Assembly: GCA_021405315.1 (NCBI GenBank)
Contig: QWIH01000015.1
Coordinates: 1 to 64,000, forward strand
Origin: Leptolyngbya sp. PLA1
GTDB taxonomy: Bacteria > Planctomycetota > Phycisphaerae > Phycisphaerales > UBA1924
DNA: 64,000 nt
Direction: 5' to 3'
Shown here: positions 45,712 to 55,903 of the stretch, piece after piece
How positions within the stretch are numbered: the stretch's first letter is position 1
Layout: every line of letters starts with the position of its first letter
The notes under the pieces: generated by a model
Database searches by the model: none
What the model was told of the DNA's origin: nothing
What the model saw: only the letters and a program-made list of their open reading frames with translations
Program-made: the position numbers and the translations under genes

Positions 45712-48700
45712 ATGTTCAATCGTCGAACGGGTGGCATCGGCTTCGGATTCGGCCTCGACGCGCCTCAGGTCATGGAAGCGCTCGAGCAGCGTCAGTTGCT
45801 CGCCGCCGATCTTCCGTCGGGAGTTCGACTGCTGGACTGGGATGGGGACCGCGTCGCGGCCATCGAGAACTCGTACATCATCTCGTTCGATGGTCAGCAG
45901 AGCGCGCAGGATGCGCTGGCGACGGCCCGGGCGGTCGCGGCGCGGCTGGGCATCCAGGCGACGGACTTCCAGTCCGTGGCCCGGGGCCAGTACGCGACGT
46001 TCACGACGACGGACGCGGTGTCGGGCGTGCTCGCCCGGCGGCTGGCGGAATCGATGCCGTTCGTGCGCACGATCGAGCCCAACCGCGCCTACCAGACGAT
46101 GGCGGTCCCGAACGACCCGCAGTTCTCGAACCAGTGGTGGCTCCGGAATACCGGTCAACCCACGACCGTGAGCCCGGCGGGCACGCCCGGCGCGGACATC
46201 AAGACCGTGCAGGCGTGGGACATCTCCATCGGCACGCGGGACAACGTGGTGGCGGTCATCGACACGGGCATCGACCTCCAGCACCCGGACCTCATCCAGA
46301 ATCTCTGGACGAATCCCGGCGAGATCGCGGGCAACGGTGTCGACGATGACGGCAACGGCTTCATCGACGACGTGCACGGGTTTGACTTCGGCGACAACGA
46401 CTCCGACCCCGACGACATGGACACGGGCGGGCACGGCACGCCCGTCGCGGGCATGATCGGCGCCGTCGGCAACAACGACCTGGGCGTCTCGGGCGTCAAC
46501 TGGAACGTCTCGCTGATGGCGCTGAAGATCGCCGACCGGTTCGGCGCGCTCTCGACCGCCGCCATCGTCGCGGCGCACGACTACGCCACGATGATGATCG
46601 GGCGGGGCATCAACATCGTCGTGAGCAACAACAGCTACGGCGGGTTCAATCAGGAGTTCTACGCGGACGCGCCCGAGGGGTTCTCCGCCGAGCGTGACGC
46701 CATCCAGCGATTTGTGGACACGGGGGCGTCGTTCGTGGCCTCCGCGGGCAACAGCTCGTTCGACAACGACAACCCGAACTTCACGTTCTTCCCGACGTCG
46801 TACAACATCGCGGGCGTCATCTCGGTCGCGGCGACGGACTACAACGACCAGCTCGCGGGCTTCTCCAACTGGGGCGTGCGCACCGTGGACGTCGCGGCCC
46901 CGGGCGTGGGGACGTATACCACTGCGAACGGGGGCGGGTACAGCTCCTTCGGCGGCACCAGCGCCGCGGGCCCCGCGGTGGCCGGCGCGGTGGCGCTGCT
47001 CAAGGCGGTCAAGCCCAACGCGACCGCCGTGGAGATTCGCGAGGCCATCGTGAACGGCGCCGACCCGCTGCCCTCGCTGCAGGGCAAGGTCCGCTCGGGC
47101 GGGCGTCTGAACGTCTTCCGTTCGATGCAGCTCATCCAGATCGACGGCCCCGTGGTGCAGTCCATCAACCCCGGCCCGATCGCCCAGCAGTTCGTCCCGG
47201 GCACGAACACGCCCCTGAGCACCGTCACGGTCAACTTCAGCGAGGTGATCGATCCCTCGGCGCTCACGACCAGCGCCGTCACGCTGCTCGGCGCCGGCAA
47301 CGACAACACCTTCGGCACCTCCGACGACTTCAGCGTCCCCATCGCCTCCATCACCCGCAGCAACACGGACACGACGCTGGTCGACATCGGGCTCAACCTC
47401 TCGGGCTTCTCGCCCCAGCGACTCCCGCTCAGCAACTACCGGCTCACCCTTGCCCCCGCCGGCTTCAAGGACCTGCAGGGCAACTTCCTCAACGGCAACA
47501 ACGTGGGCGGCTCCAACCACGTGTACAACTTCCGCATCGCCGCGGCCACCGGCGACAACGAGCCCAACGACCAGCTCGTCGAGGCCACCACGCTCGCCTT
47601 TGACGCGAGCAGCACGGCCCGTGTGACGGGCGTGACGCTCGGCAACGGCCTGTTCGGGCCTCTGGACGTGGACCTCTACAAGGTCGTGATGCCGCGGGGC
47701 GGGCAGATCACCGCCGAACTCACGGCCCAGCGGCTGCCCGCGGGCTCCACGCTCGACGGCTTCCTCCGCCTCTTCGACGCCAACGGCGTGCAGCTCAACG
47801 AGAACGATCAGTTCTTCGGCAACGACCCGTTCATGGACTTCTTCGTCCAGACCGCCGGCACGTACTACGTGGGCGTCTCCGGCTTCGGGAACGATGCCTA
47901 CGTGCCCACCATCCCGGGCAGCGGGACGACGCAGTCACTGGGCATCTACAACCTCACGGTCGGCGTCCGGCTCTCCACAGACGACACCGTGACGAGCGTG
48001 GGCTTCAACCCCACCGTTCCGCCGCCCTCCGGGACGAACGTCTTCACCACCTTCGACGCGCCCGCCGGGCCCACCACCAACATCCCGCCCAACGCGCCCT
48101 CCGACACCCGGGGCGTCACCACCGCCTTCATCGACATCGACGACTCCCGCCAGATCCTCGACGTGAACGTCCGCCTTCGCCTGGCGCACTCGTTCGTCGG
48201 CGACCTCATCATCAGCCTCATCGCCCCCAACGGCCGCGAGATCTTCCTCTCCAACCGCCGGGGCGGCGCGGGCACGAACTTCACCAACACCATCTTCGAC
48301 GACGAGGCCACGACTTCGATCACGACGGCGTCGCCGCCCTTCACCGGCGTGTTCCGGCCGGAGAGCACGACGCCCGCCTCGCAGCCCAACGCGCTGGGCC
48401 TGCTCGATGGCATCCCGGGCGCGGGCCGCTGGACGCTGAAGATCGAGGACACCACGTCGCTCAACACCGGGCAGCTCCTCAACTGGGCCCTGGACGTCAC
48501 CTACAGCAACGACATCTTCGGCCCCTTCGAATCCAACGACACCCTGGTCACCGCCAAGGCCATGACCGAGATCAACGGCGCCGGCACCGCGACCCGCAAC
48601 GCCTTCCTGGGTGACGGCGGCTTCGGCGGTCTGGACCGCGACATCTTCTCCTTCTACGCCGAGACGGGCTCGACCCTCACCGCGACCCTGACGCCCACGG

Positions 48701-51186
48701 GCGCCTTCAACTCAGCCATCCGCGTCTTCGACTCGCAGGGAACCCAGATCCTCATCTCCAACCCCCTGGACCGCAACTCCGCGCAGATCGACGGCTTTGT
48801 CTTCAACAACGGCGGCACGTACTACATCGCCGTCTCCGAAACTTCCAACGTCGCGTACAACCCCACGGTCGTCGCCTCCGGGACTCCGGCCGCCAGCACG
48901 GGCGACTACACCCTTGTTGTCAATGTCGCGGCGGGTGTCTCCGATCCCAGCCAGGTGTTCACCGGTTCGGCACTGTCGATGGGCATCAGCACGCTGGGCA
49001 ACATGGGAGGCTCGGCGGGCACCCCGGGCATCCGCTACAACGGCATCGAGTTCCTGCCCAACCTGGGCCAGACGTTCTTCGGCGCGGTGGGAGGGGGCCT
49101 GGGCTTCTCCAACGCAGCCGCGAGCCAGAACTCCCTCGCGTTCTCGCTCACCAACCAGAGCGACCCCTCGAACTTCCGCCTCACCACCCGCGCCCAGCAG
49201 GGCAACGGCCTCCGCATCGAGCGATCGATCTCCTTCGGCCGCAACGACTCGTTCTTCGTCATCGACGTCACGCTCACCAACGCCTCTTCCGGCGGGCTGA
49301 CGGACGTGAGCTGGATGGAAGGCTTCAACCCCAACCCGGGCATTTCGCTGGGCGACAACCGCGCGAACACGGTCAACGACGTCGCGTCCGGTCAGCCCTT
49401 CGGCACCGCGGTCTACACGAACAACCAGTTCACCCAGGGCCTGACCGTCGGCCTGGGCGCACCGACCACCGACACCCGCGCGGGCGTGACCTTCGCGAGC
49501 GGCGCCGTGCCCCGCGACCCCGGCGTGCTCATCGGTCAGGGCGCCATCGACCCCAACGGCACGTCCGGTGACTTCCAGATGGTCATCACCTTCGACCTCG
49601 GAGGCCTCTCCGCGGGCGCCTCCACGTCGATGCGGTACTTCGTCTACTTCGGCACCACGCCCACGCAGGTGCAGAACCTGCACGACGCGATGAACGCCGG
49701 CACCGGCACCGGGCACCTCGCCGCCCGGTCCGACCAGCCCGCGACCGAGACTCTCTCCGAGGGTTCCACGGTTCCCGTGCTCCCGTACCGCGTCTTCTTC
49801 CCCGAGGGCGCGACGGGCGACAACATCTTCACCTTCGTCCCGATCAGCAACCCCAACAACACGCCCGTCCGCGTCGTCGCCATCGCCCGGTATGAAGTCG
49901 GCGAGCGGGACCAGGTCGTGGGCGACGTGGTCATCCCCGCGCAGTCCCGCGGCGGGTTCACGCTCATCGACCCCGTCCTCAAGGCCAACAACCAGACGCT
50001 GGTCCGGCTCCCGACCGCGGAGAACCCCTTCGTTCAGTACGCCCTCGAACTCCGCTCCGACCTGCCGGTCGCGGCGACGTTCAGCCACTACGACCTCAAC
50101 CTCGTCAGCGGCGCGAACAACTTCAAGGCCGCCGTGGGCGAGGCCTTCACGAGCGTCACCAGCAACACCTGGTCCTTCGCGCAGGTCGAGAAGGGCAACG
50201 GCAACGTCAACTTCATGGTGTGGCTGAACACCACCGGCGCCAACTCCAAGGTTGACGTCTTCTTCTACCCGCAGTCGGGTGGGCAGGCCTACCAGACCAC
50301 CATGACGCTCGGCGCCTTCCGTCGCGGCGGCATCTCCGTCAACGACGCGGTCGTCCAGCGCCTCGGCCAGCCCGCCGATCCGTTCATCAACCTCCCCGAC
50401 GGGAACTACGGCGTGGTGCTCTCCAGCCCCGTCGCCATCGTCGCCTCACTCTCGCACTACAACGGCGGCGAGGGTGTCGCCGAGGGGGCCATCGGAAACG
50501 TCGGTGCGGGCTCGACCACCGGCGTCATCCCCGAGGGCCAGATCGGCCTCAACGGCACCTCCGAGTCCATCGCCATCCTCAACACCGGCGGCTCCGCCGC
50601 CACCGTCACCATCTCCTTCCTCTTCGACAACGGCTCCGCGTACCGCGCGGTCCGCACCGTGACGGGCGGCTCGAGCAGCACGATCGTCGTCGAGGACCTC
50701 CCCAACTTCACGGGCGGCCGGCCGTACTCGGTCTTCTACGAGTCCACAGCCTCCGTCATCGTCTCGGCCCGCTCCAACGCGTTTAGCGGTCAGCTCGCCA
50801 CCTCTACGGCGGACGCCGCGTACTCCTGGTGGGGCTTCGGCGAGGGCTTCCGCCCCGGCGACACCGACACCAACCACCCCGGTGTGGTCGAGAATCTGCG
50901 CCTCTACAACCCGGCGTCGACCGCCACGACCGTGGAGATCACCATCGCGTACGACGGCATCGCGGGCACGGAAGTCTTCCGCCGCACGCTCTCGGCACGG
51001 ACGGTCAGCGAGTTCAACGTGCACGACTTCGTGACGGGCGCCCGCCGCACCAACAACCAGTGGTACTCGATCACGGTGAAGGCGCCCACGCCGATCGTCG
51101 CGTACATGGCCCACTACGACCGCGCGTTCCAGGGCGCGTTCGGCACGCTGGGCACGCCCCTGGGCCGCATCTCCGCGGTCTCCTGA
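45712..51186 (+). CDS. Giant secreted subtilisin-like serine protease (S8), multi-domain
   Basis: An 1824-residue protein. The N-terminus ends in MEALEQRQLLAADLP, a form of the planctomycete LEPR/LLA export motif. A propeptide-like region (about 35-130) precedes the S8 domain with D184 (VIDTGID), H241 (GGHGTPVAGM) and S417 (GGTSAAGPAVAG). Then come an Ig-like segment, a PPC domain (EPNDQLVEATTL), a proprotein-convertase P domain (about 780-940), a second PPC domain, and a C-terminal region of about 800 residues with three similar beta-domains that end in PVAATFSHYD, PVAIVASLSHYN and PIVAYMAHYD. The ATG at 45712 follows GGAG and gives the export motif its usual place. A terminator follows. Confidence 0.92.
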   Translation: MFNRRTGGIGFGFGLDAPQVMEALEQRQLLAADLPSGVRLLDWDGDRVAAIENSYIISFDGQQSAQDALATARAVAARLGIQATDFQSVARGQYATFTTTDAVSGVLARRLAESMPFVRTIEPNRAYQTMAVPNDPQFSNQWWLRNTGQPTTVSPAGTPGADIKTVQAWDISIGTRDNVVAVIDTGIDLQHPDLIQNLWTNPGEIAGNGVDDDGNGFIDDVHGFDFGDNDSDPDDMDTGGHGTPVAGMIGAVGNNDLGVSGVNWNVSLMALKIADRFGALSTAAIVAAHDYATMMIGRGINIVVSNNSYGGFNQEFYADAPEGFSAERDAIQRFVDTGASFVASAGNSSFDNDNPNFTFFPTSYNIAGVISVAATDYNDQLAGFSNWGVRTVDVAAPGVGTYTTANGGGYSSFGGTSAAGPAVAGAVALLKAVKPNATAVEIREAIVNGADPLPSLQGKVRSGGRLNVFRSMQLIQIDGPVVQSINPGPIAQQFVPGTNTPLSTVTVNFSEVIDPSALTTSAVTLLGAGNDNTFGTSDDFSVPIASITRSNTDTTLVDIGLNLSGFSPQRLPLSNYRLTLAPAGFKDLQGNFLNGNNVGGSNHVYNFRIAAATGDNEPNDQLVEATTLAFDASSTARVTGVTLGNGLFGPLDVDLYKVVMPRGGQITAELTAQRLPAGSTLDGFLRLFDANGVQLNENDQFFGNDPFMDFFVQTAGTYYVGVSGFGNDAYVPTIPGSGTTQSLGIYNLTVGVRLSTDDTVTSVGFNPTVPPPSGTNVFTTFDAPAGPTTNIPPNAPSDTRGVTTAFIDIDDSRQILDVNVRLRLAHSFVGDLIISLIAPNGREIFLSNRRGGAGTNFTNTIFDDEATTSITTASPPFTGVFRPESTTPASQPNALGLLDGIPGAGRWTLKIEDTTSLNTGQLLNWALDVTYSNDIFGPFESNDTLVTAKAMTEINGAGTATRNAFLGDGGFGGLDRDIFSFYAETGSTLTATLTPTGAFNSAIRVFDSQGTQILISNPLDRNSAQIDGFVFNNGGTYYIAVSETSNVAYNPTVVASGTPAASTGDYTLVVNVAAGVSDPSQVFTGSALSMGISTLGNMGGSAGTPGIRYNGIEFLPNLGQTFFGAVGGGLGFSNAAASQNSLAFSLTNQSDPSNFRLTTRAQQGNGLRIERSISFGRNDSFFVIDVTLTNASSGGLTDVSWMEGFNPNPGISLGDNRANTVNDVASGQPFGTAVYTNNQFTQGLTVGLGAPTTDTRAGVTFASGAVPRDPGVLIGQGAIDPNGTSGDFQMVITFDLGGLSAGASTSMRYFVYFGTTPTQVQNLHDAMNAGTGTGHLAARSDQPATETLSEGSTVPVLPYRVFFPEGATGDNIFTFVPISNPNNTPVRVVAIARYEVGERDQVVGDVVIPAQSRGGFTLIDPVLKANNQTLVRLPTAENPFVQYALELRSDLPVAATFSHYDLNLVSGANNFKAAVGEAFTSVTSNTWSFAQVEKGNGNVNFMVWLNTTGANSKVDVFFYPQSGGQAYQTTMTLGAFRRGGISVNDAVVQRLGQPADPFINLPDGNYGVVLSSPVAIVASLSHYNGGEGVAEGAIGNVGAGSTTGVIPEGQIGLNGTSESIAILNTGGSAATVTISFLFDNGSAYRAVRTVTGGSSSTIVVEDLPNFTGGRPYSVFYESTASVIVSARSNAFSGQLATSTADAAYSWWGFGEGFRPGDTDTNHPGVVENLRLYNPASTATTVEITIAYDGIAGTEVFRRTLSARTVSEFNVHDFVTGARRTNNQWYSITVKAPTPIVAYMAHYDRAFQGAFGTLGTPLGRISAVS

Positions 51187-51212
51187 TCCGCCCCCACAGC
51201 CTGATTTTCACC

Positions 51213-51248
51213 GCACCCCCCGCACGTAAGCGGGGGGTGCTTTCATTT
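51213..51248 (+). terminator. Rho-independent terminator of the subtilase gene
   Basis: A perfect 11-bp stem, GCACCCCCCGC (51213-51223) with GCGGGGGGTGC (51230-51240), has a 6-base loop and is followed by TTTCATTT. Confidence 0.92.
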
Positions 51249-51297
51249 CGGAGGCTGGTAGCCCGCGCGGCGGCCCCCTACCATGTCCCCTGCGCTC

Positions 51298-51370
51298 GAG
51301 GGCGTAGCTCAGTTGGTAGAGCAGCGGCCTTTTAAGCCGTAGGTCCAGGGTTCGAGTCCCTGCGCCCTCA
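51298..51370 (+). tRNA. tRNA-Lys (anticodon UUU)
   Basis: A 73-base tRNA. The acceptor stem GAGGGCG (51298-51304) pairs with CGCCCTC (51363-51369), with A as discriminator and no encoded CCA. The anticodon loop CTTTTAA gives TTT (UUU). The D-arm AGCTCAGTTGGTAGAGC and T-arm TTCGAGT are canonical. A TACCAT box lies at 51279-51284. Confidence 0.97.
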
Positions 51371-51447
51371 TTCCGCCCGCCGGATCAGCCCCGCCCGCGA
51401 CGAGCGCGCGGGCAGCCCGGCGCAGTGCCGACGAACGGAGAGTCGAG

Positions 51448-54400
51448 TTGTTGCCACAGGTCGTTCATGCCAACTGGAGCCAGGGCGCTCTGCACCTCTG
51501 GGTCGAACTGGGAACCCCGACACCGGGAGCGGGTGCCGAGCCTCACACGCACCCCGCGGCACGGGCGCTCGATGCCGAGGACGTTGCCTCGCTCACGGGC
51601 CGCCCGCCCCAGGCGACGTCGGGAACGCTCGTGCTGAGGCTGCCGACGCGGGCGGGCGCACCGATGGCAAGCTCATCGCTCGCGCACGCGATGGGCCGCT
51701 CCGCGGTGCTGGATGACGACGAGCTGTCGAGCGTCGCGATCGACCGCTGGACCGTGCCGACGCTGGTGGTCCCGCCCCACGCCTCCGGCGACCTGCTGCT
51801 GTCTCTCGCGGAGAACCTGACCGACGCCTCGCTGCTGGACGAGTCCCCGTGGCGGGCCGGGTCGACCCTTCGCTACTTCGCGGAGTGTGTGCGGCTGGCT
51901 CGCTACCTGCAGATCCAGCAGCGGGTGGTGCCGATGCTCGTGCAAAGCGGCGCGGAGACGCTCGGTGCGTGGGAGCCCTGGATGTCCGACGCGGCCACCG
52001 CGGAGCGCGTGGTGGCGCTGGTTTCCGCGATGCCCGCGGCGGCCCGCGCGGCCGAAGATTCGCTCCGCCACGACGCGTGGGCCGTGACGAGGGAGTTCCT
52101 CGGCGCCGTGGTCGACGCCGAGGCGCGGGCGGTCCTCATCCGCGAGAGCTTCGCGGACTCTCTCGACGGGCGCGACCCGGCGAAGGACCCCCACGTCGCG
52201 TGGCTGTCCGGGCTGCTGGGCGAGGCCCATCAGGTTCCGGGCCCCGCGCCCCTGCGCGGGGAGCTCTCCCGCAGGGTGCGCACGTGGGTGTCAACACTCG
52301 AGGAGCGGGGCCCCAGCTCGCAGTGGAGGCTGCTGCTCCGCGTCGAGGAGCCCTCGCTCGCGCCGGGCGCCGAAGCGCCCCCGCCCGAGGCGCAGGTCTG
52401 GAAGGTGACCTTCCAGCTCCAGTCCATCGATCGCACCTCGCTCATCCTCGACGCGGAAGACGTCTGGATGCTCTCCGGCGAGTCGGCGACCATCATGGGC
52501 AAGCGCATCGATCGCCCGCAGGAGTTGCTGCTGGGAGAGCTCGGCCGGGCCTCGCGGCTCTATCCGAGGCTCGAATCCGCGCTCTCGCTGTCGCAGCCCA
52601 CGCACCTGACGCTCTCCACCCGCCATGCCTACGAGTTTCTCCGCGAGATCCGGCCGATCCTGATCGAGCAGGGCTTCGCCGTCGAGGCCCCGGCCTGGTG
52701 GGACTCTCCCGCGGCGCGTCTGGGGGCCAAGCTGCGCCTGCAGACGCCGGATCAGGATCCGTTCAGCGCCGCCGCCTCGGGCGGGCTCTCGAACGCCGCG
52801 AAGACACAGCTCGGGCTCTCGGCGCTGGTCGATTACCGCTGGGAGATCTCGGTCGGTGATGCCACGCTGACGCTGCACGAGTTCGAGCAGCTCGCGTCGA
52901 AGAAGTCCCCGCTGGTGCGGGTGAACGGGCGCTGGGTCGAGATCCGCCCGGAGGACGTGCAGGCCGCCATCCGGTTCATCCGGGAGTCCCCCGGGGGGAG
53001 CATCCCGCTCGCGGCGGCGTTGCGGATGGCGTACGCGGACGAGTTCGACCGCGCCGGGATCCCGATCGTCGGCCTGGAGGCAACGGGCTGGCTGCAGGCG
53101 TTCCTCAGCAGCGAGGCCGCGAGTCGGCACGTGACCATGCTGGAGACGCCGCGGTCCTTCCGGGGTGCGCTCCGACCGTACCAGGCGCGGGGCGTTTCGT
53201 GGATGGCGTTCCAGGAGTCGTTGGGCTTCGGCATCTGTCTCGCCGACGACATGGGCCTGGGCAAGACCGTGCAGCTCCTGGCGCTCATGGCCTGGGAGCG
53301 ACAGGTCGACGGCTCGCCCGCGGCGACCGATGTCCCCGCCCCCCAGGCCACGGTGCCTCCCACGCTGCTCCTCGTGCCCATGTCGGTCGTGGGGAACTGG
53401 ATGCACGAGACGAAGCGATTCTGCCCGGACCTGCGTCTGCACGTGCACCACGGCCCGAACCGCCCGCTGGGCGATGCGTTTGTCGCGAAGGCCGGCGAGA
53501 GCGACCTGGTGGTCACGACGTACGCGCTGGCGCACCGCGATCGTGAGCTGCTTTCTCGCGTCAACTGGGCTCGGGTGGTGCTTGATGAGGCGCAGTACAT
53601 CAAGAACCCGACCGCGAAGCAGACGCAGGCGGTGCGTGGCCTGCACGCACAGCGCCGCGTGGCCCTCACGGGCACCCCGGTGGAGAACCGGCTGACAGAG
53701 CTGTGGTCGATCATGGACTTCCTGAACCCGGGCTATCTCGGCTCCGCCGCGGGCTTTCGCACGAAGTTCGCCGTGCCCATCGAGCGATATCACGACCGCC
53801 ACCGCGCGGAGAAGCTGCGCGGGCTCATCCGCCCCTTCGTGCTGCGGCGGCTCAAGAGCGACCCAACGGTGGTCGCCGATCTGCCGGAGAAGGTCGAAGG
53901 GCGCGAGTTCAGCCATCTCACCGGCGAGCAGGCGTCGCTGTACGAGTCCTGCGTGAAGCGCATGCTCGCGGAGGTCGATCAGTCCGAGGGCATCCAGCGT
54001 CGCGGCCTGGTGCTCGCGACCCTCGTGAAGCTCAAGCAGATCTGCAACCACCCCGCGCTGGCGCTGAAAGAGGCGGACCACGGCACGCCCCCGGATCCCT
54101 CCCGTTCCGGCAAGTGCATCCGCATCCTTGAGATGCTCGACGAGGTGGTCGCCCAGGGCGACCAGGCGCTGGTCTTCACGCAGTTCCGCGAGATGGGCGA
54201 CCTCCTCGAACGCATGTTCCGCCACGCGCTGGGCAAGGAAGTCCTGTTCATGCACGGCGGGACGACGCAGCCCCAGCGCCAGGCCATCATCGACCGCTTC
54301 CAGAAGGCCGACGGCTCCACGCCCATCCTGATCCTCAGCCTTCGCGCGGGCGGCGTGGGCCTCAACCTCACCGCCGCCACCCACGTCTTCCACTTCGACC

Positions 54401-54654
54401 GCTGGTGGAACCCCGCGGTCGAGAACCAGGCCACCGACCGGGCGTACCGCATCGGCCAGACCCGCACCGTGCAGGTGCACAAGTTCGTCGTGCGGGGCAC
54501 GCTCGAGGAGCGGATCGACGCCATGATCGAGAGCAAGTCCGAGCTGGCTCAAAACATCATCGGCGCCGGAGAGGCCTGGATCAGCGAGCTCTCAACCGAC
54601 CAGCTCCGTGACATCCTCACGCTCCGCAACGACGCGGTGGACGACGAGGCCTGA
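51448..54654 (+). CDS. SNF2-family helicase with SNF2-associated N-terminal domain
   Basis: A 1068-residue ATP-dependent DNA translocase. The N-terminal half (about 1-560) matches the domain often found before bacterial SNF2 helicases (DUF3670-like). The helicase core has Walker A ADDMGLGKTVQ, DEAQYIKNP, LTGTPVENRLTELWSIMDFLNPGYLG, and in lobe 2 VFTQFREMGDLLE, LSLRAGGVGLNLTAATHVFHFDRWWNPAVENQATDRAYRIGQ. Such helicases are usually encoded next to a SWIM zinc-finger protein; here the SWIM gene is at 63178-64000, about 8.5 kb away. The start is a TTG at 51448 with CGGAG 7 bases upstream. It ends 19 bases from a convergent gene. Confidence 0.94.
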   Translation: MLPQVVHANWSQGALHLWVELGTPTPGAGAEPHTHPAARALDAEDVASLTGRPPQATSGTLVLRLPTRAGAPMASSSLAHAMGRSAVLDDDELSSVAIDRWTVPTLVVPPHASGDLLLSLAENLTDASLLDESPWRAGSTLRYFAECVRLARYLQIQQRVVPMLVQSGAETLGAWEPWMSDAATAERVVALVSAMPAAARAAEDSLRHDAWAVTREFLGAVVDAEARAVLIRESFADSLDGRDPAKDPHVAWLSGLLGEAHQVPGPAPLRGELSRRVRTWVSTLEERGPSSQWRLLLRVEEPSLAPGAEAPPPEAQVWKVTFQLQSIDRTSLILDAEDVWMLSGESATIMGKRIDRPQELLLGELGRASRLYPRLESALSLSQPTHLTLSTRHAYEFLREIRPILIEQGFAVEAPAWWDSPAARLGAKLRLQTPDQDPFSAAASGGLSNAAKTQLGLSALVDYRWEISVGDATLTLHEFEQLASKKSPLVRVNGRWVEIRPEDVQAAIRFIRESPGGSIPLAAALRMAYADEFDRAGIPIVGLEATGWLQAFLSSEAASRHVTMLETPRSFRGALRPYQARGVSWMAFQESLGFGICLADDMGLGKTVQLLALMAWERQVDGSPAATDVPAPQATVPPTLLLVPMSVVGNWMHETKRFCPDLRLHVHHGPNRPLGDAFVAKAGESDLVVTTYALAHRDRELLSRVNWARVVLDEAQYIKNPTAKQTQAVRGLHAQRRVALTGTPVENRLTELWSIMDFLNPGYLGSAAGFRTKFAVPIERYHDRHRAEKLRGLIRPFVLRRLKSDPTVVADLPEKVEGREFSHLTGEQASLYESCVKRMLAEVDQSEGIQRRGLVLATLVKLKQICNHPALALKEADHGTPPDPSRSGKCIRILEMLDEVVAQGDQALVFTQFREMGDLLERMFRHALGKEVLFMHGGTTQPQRQAIIDRFQKADGSTPILILSLRAGGVGLNLTAATHVFHFDRWWNPAVENQATDRAYRIGQTRTVQVHKFVVRGTLEERIDAMIESKSELAQNIIGAGEAWISELSTDQLRDILTLRNDAVDDEA

Positions 54655-54673
54655 GCGGGCCTTCCGGCCCGGT

Positions 54674-55711
54674 CTATCGGGCGCCCCCGGCCTCTCGCCT
54701 TTTCCACGCGCTGGTCGTCGTCGATCTCGTGCCGCCGTGCGTGAGGGTGTAGGTCAGGCGCCCCTCCAGGGGCCACGTGCTCCCGAGCAGGACCAGGGCG
54801 TCGCCCTGGCTGCGCGCCGCGATGGAGTGCACCTTGGGCACGTCCTTCTTGCGCCCCGCCCGCACCTGCAGGTCGCGCACCGTGCGGGCCATCACCCCCG
54901 CCACGTGCTCCTGCTTGAGCGAGACTCCCCAGGCGACCCGGGCGGTCGTCGGCGTCAGGTCCAGCACGGCAAAGCTTGCGGACGCTGGGAACGGCTCACC
55001 GCCGAACGGGTTTGGCATCAGCGCATCGGCGTGAGTTTGACCCTGCGTGCTCAGCTCTCCCGGGAGGCACCCGAGCACGGTGGCCGGGGCGTCGAGCACC
55101 AGCGATTCGAGGCTCTCCCGCGTTCGGATCATCTCGAGCACATCCCGCCCCGCCTGTTCGAGTGCGGCGTTCTCGCCCAACGCGGGGCGGCGCGCGTCCA
55201 CGGCATCCGCGAGGCGAGCTGCGAGGTCGCTGCTTAGTCGCTCCCAGCCTCGCACGCCCCGCATCTCACCTGTTCGGCTGAGGTCGAACTCGATCCGTGC
55301 GCCGCTCAGCATCGCCGCGACGAGTTCGTCTTCGCTGGCGCTCGGGCGGCTGGGGTCCGCGTGCTTCAGTTCGCCCCAGGTCCATGAGAGCACGAACCCC
55401 CAGTTTTCCATTGACTCCACCGCCACTCGCGCCGTGCCGAGCGTGGTCGCGGCCTGCACCTTCCCCTTCGGCAAGGGCACGACCTTGCTCCGGCGCCATT
55501 CCAGATCCACGGAGTCGCCTCTCGTGAAGTTGGGGGAGAGGTCAACCGTTCCCGGCGGCAGCCTCTTCCGGAGGGGTGGTGTCGAAGGCGGCGCGGGCTC
55601 CTGCTGCTTGGCCCGAGGTGTGTTGATCTGAGCGCGCACGTCAGCCGGCGCCGCGCAGCAGGCGGCCGCCACAATCGCCGGCAACATCCTCCGAACAAAC
55701 AACATCCTCAT
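54674..55711 (-). CDS. Exported protein of unknown function
   Basis: A 345-residue protein with a signal peptide ending near DVRAQ. The mature part is mostly beta (VDLSPNFTRGDSVDLEWRRSKVVP, ATTLGTARVAVESMENWGFVLSW, ARIEFDLSRTGEMRGVRGW), with a repeated pattern seen in secreted proteins of the DUF6263 type, though I am not sure of that link. There are two possible ATGs, 55711 and 55705. It is convergent with the helicase gene and diverges from the PAAR-like gene. Confidence 0.7.
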   Translation of the reverse strand: MRMLFVRRMLPAIVAAACCAAPADVRAQINTPRAKQQEPAPPSTPPLRKRLPPGTVDLSPNFTRGDSVDLEWRRSKVVPLPKGKVQAATTLGTARVAVESMENWGFVLSWTWGELKHADPSRPSASEDELVAAMLSGARIEFDLSRTGEMRGVRGWERLSSDLAARLADAVDARRPALGENAALEQAGRDVLEMIRTRESLESLVLDAPATVLGCLPGELSTQGQTHADALMPNPFGGEPFPASASFAVLDLTPTTARVAWGVSLKQEHVAGVMARTVRDLQVRAGRKKDVPKVHSIAARSQGDALVLLGSTWPLEGRLTYTLTHGGTRSTTTSAWKRREAGGAR

Positions 55712-55828
55712 GCAGGTTCCCGCGTGAGTCCCCCGGTACATCGTCCGGCAACCGCCGTACCCCGCTCCGCATCCGGGCAACGGGGCGGAAGCCGGGCTTC
55801 TGGGACCCTCTCAGGCCGTCTCGGGCGC

Positions 55829-55857
55829 CCGCCGGGGACTGAACAAAGTCCGTGCGG
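55829..55857. promoter_or_regulatory. Inverted repeat upstream of the PAAR-like gene
   Basis: GGACT-GAACAA-AGTCC is flanked by CCGC and GCGG, making an interrupted 9-bp inverted repeat. It sits just where the -35 box would be for the TATGCT -10-like sequence at 55875-55880. It may be an operator or a weak hairpin. Confidence 0.35.
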
Positions 55858-55903
55858 GAGCCCCCGGAGCGTGGTATGCTGAGCGAGGATTCGGGAGGTG
55901 CCC

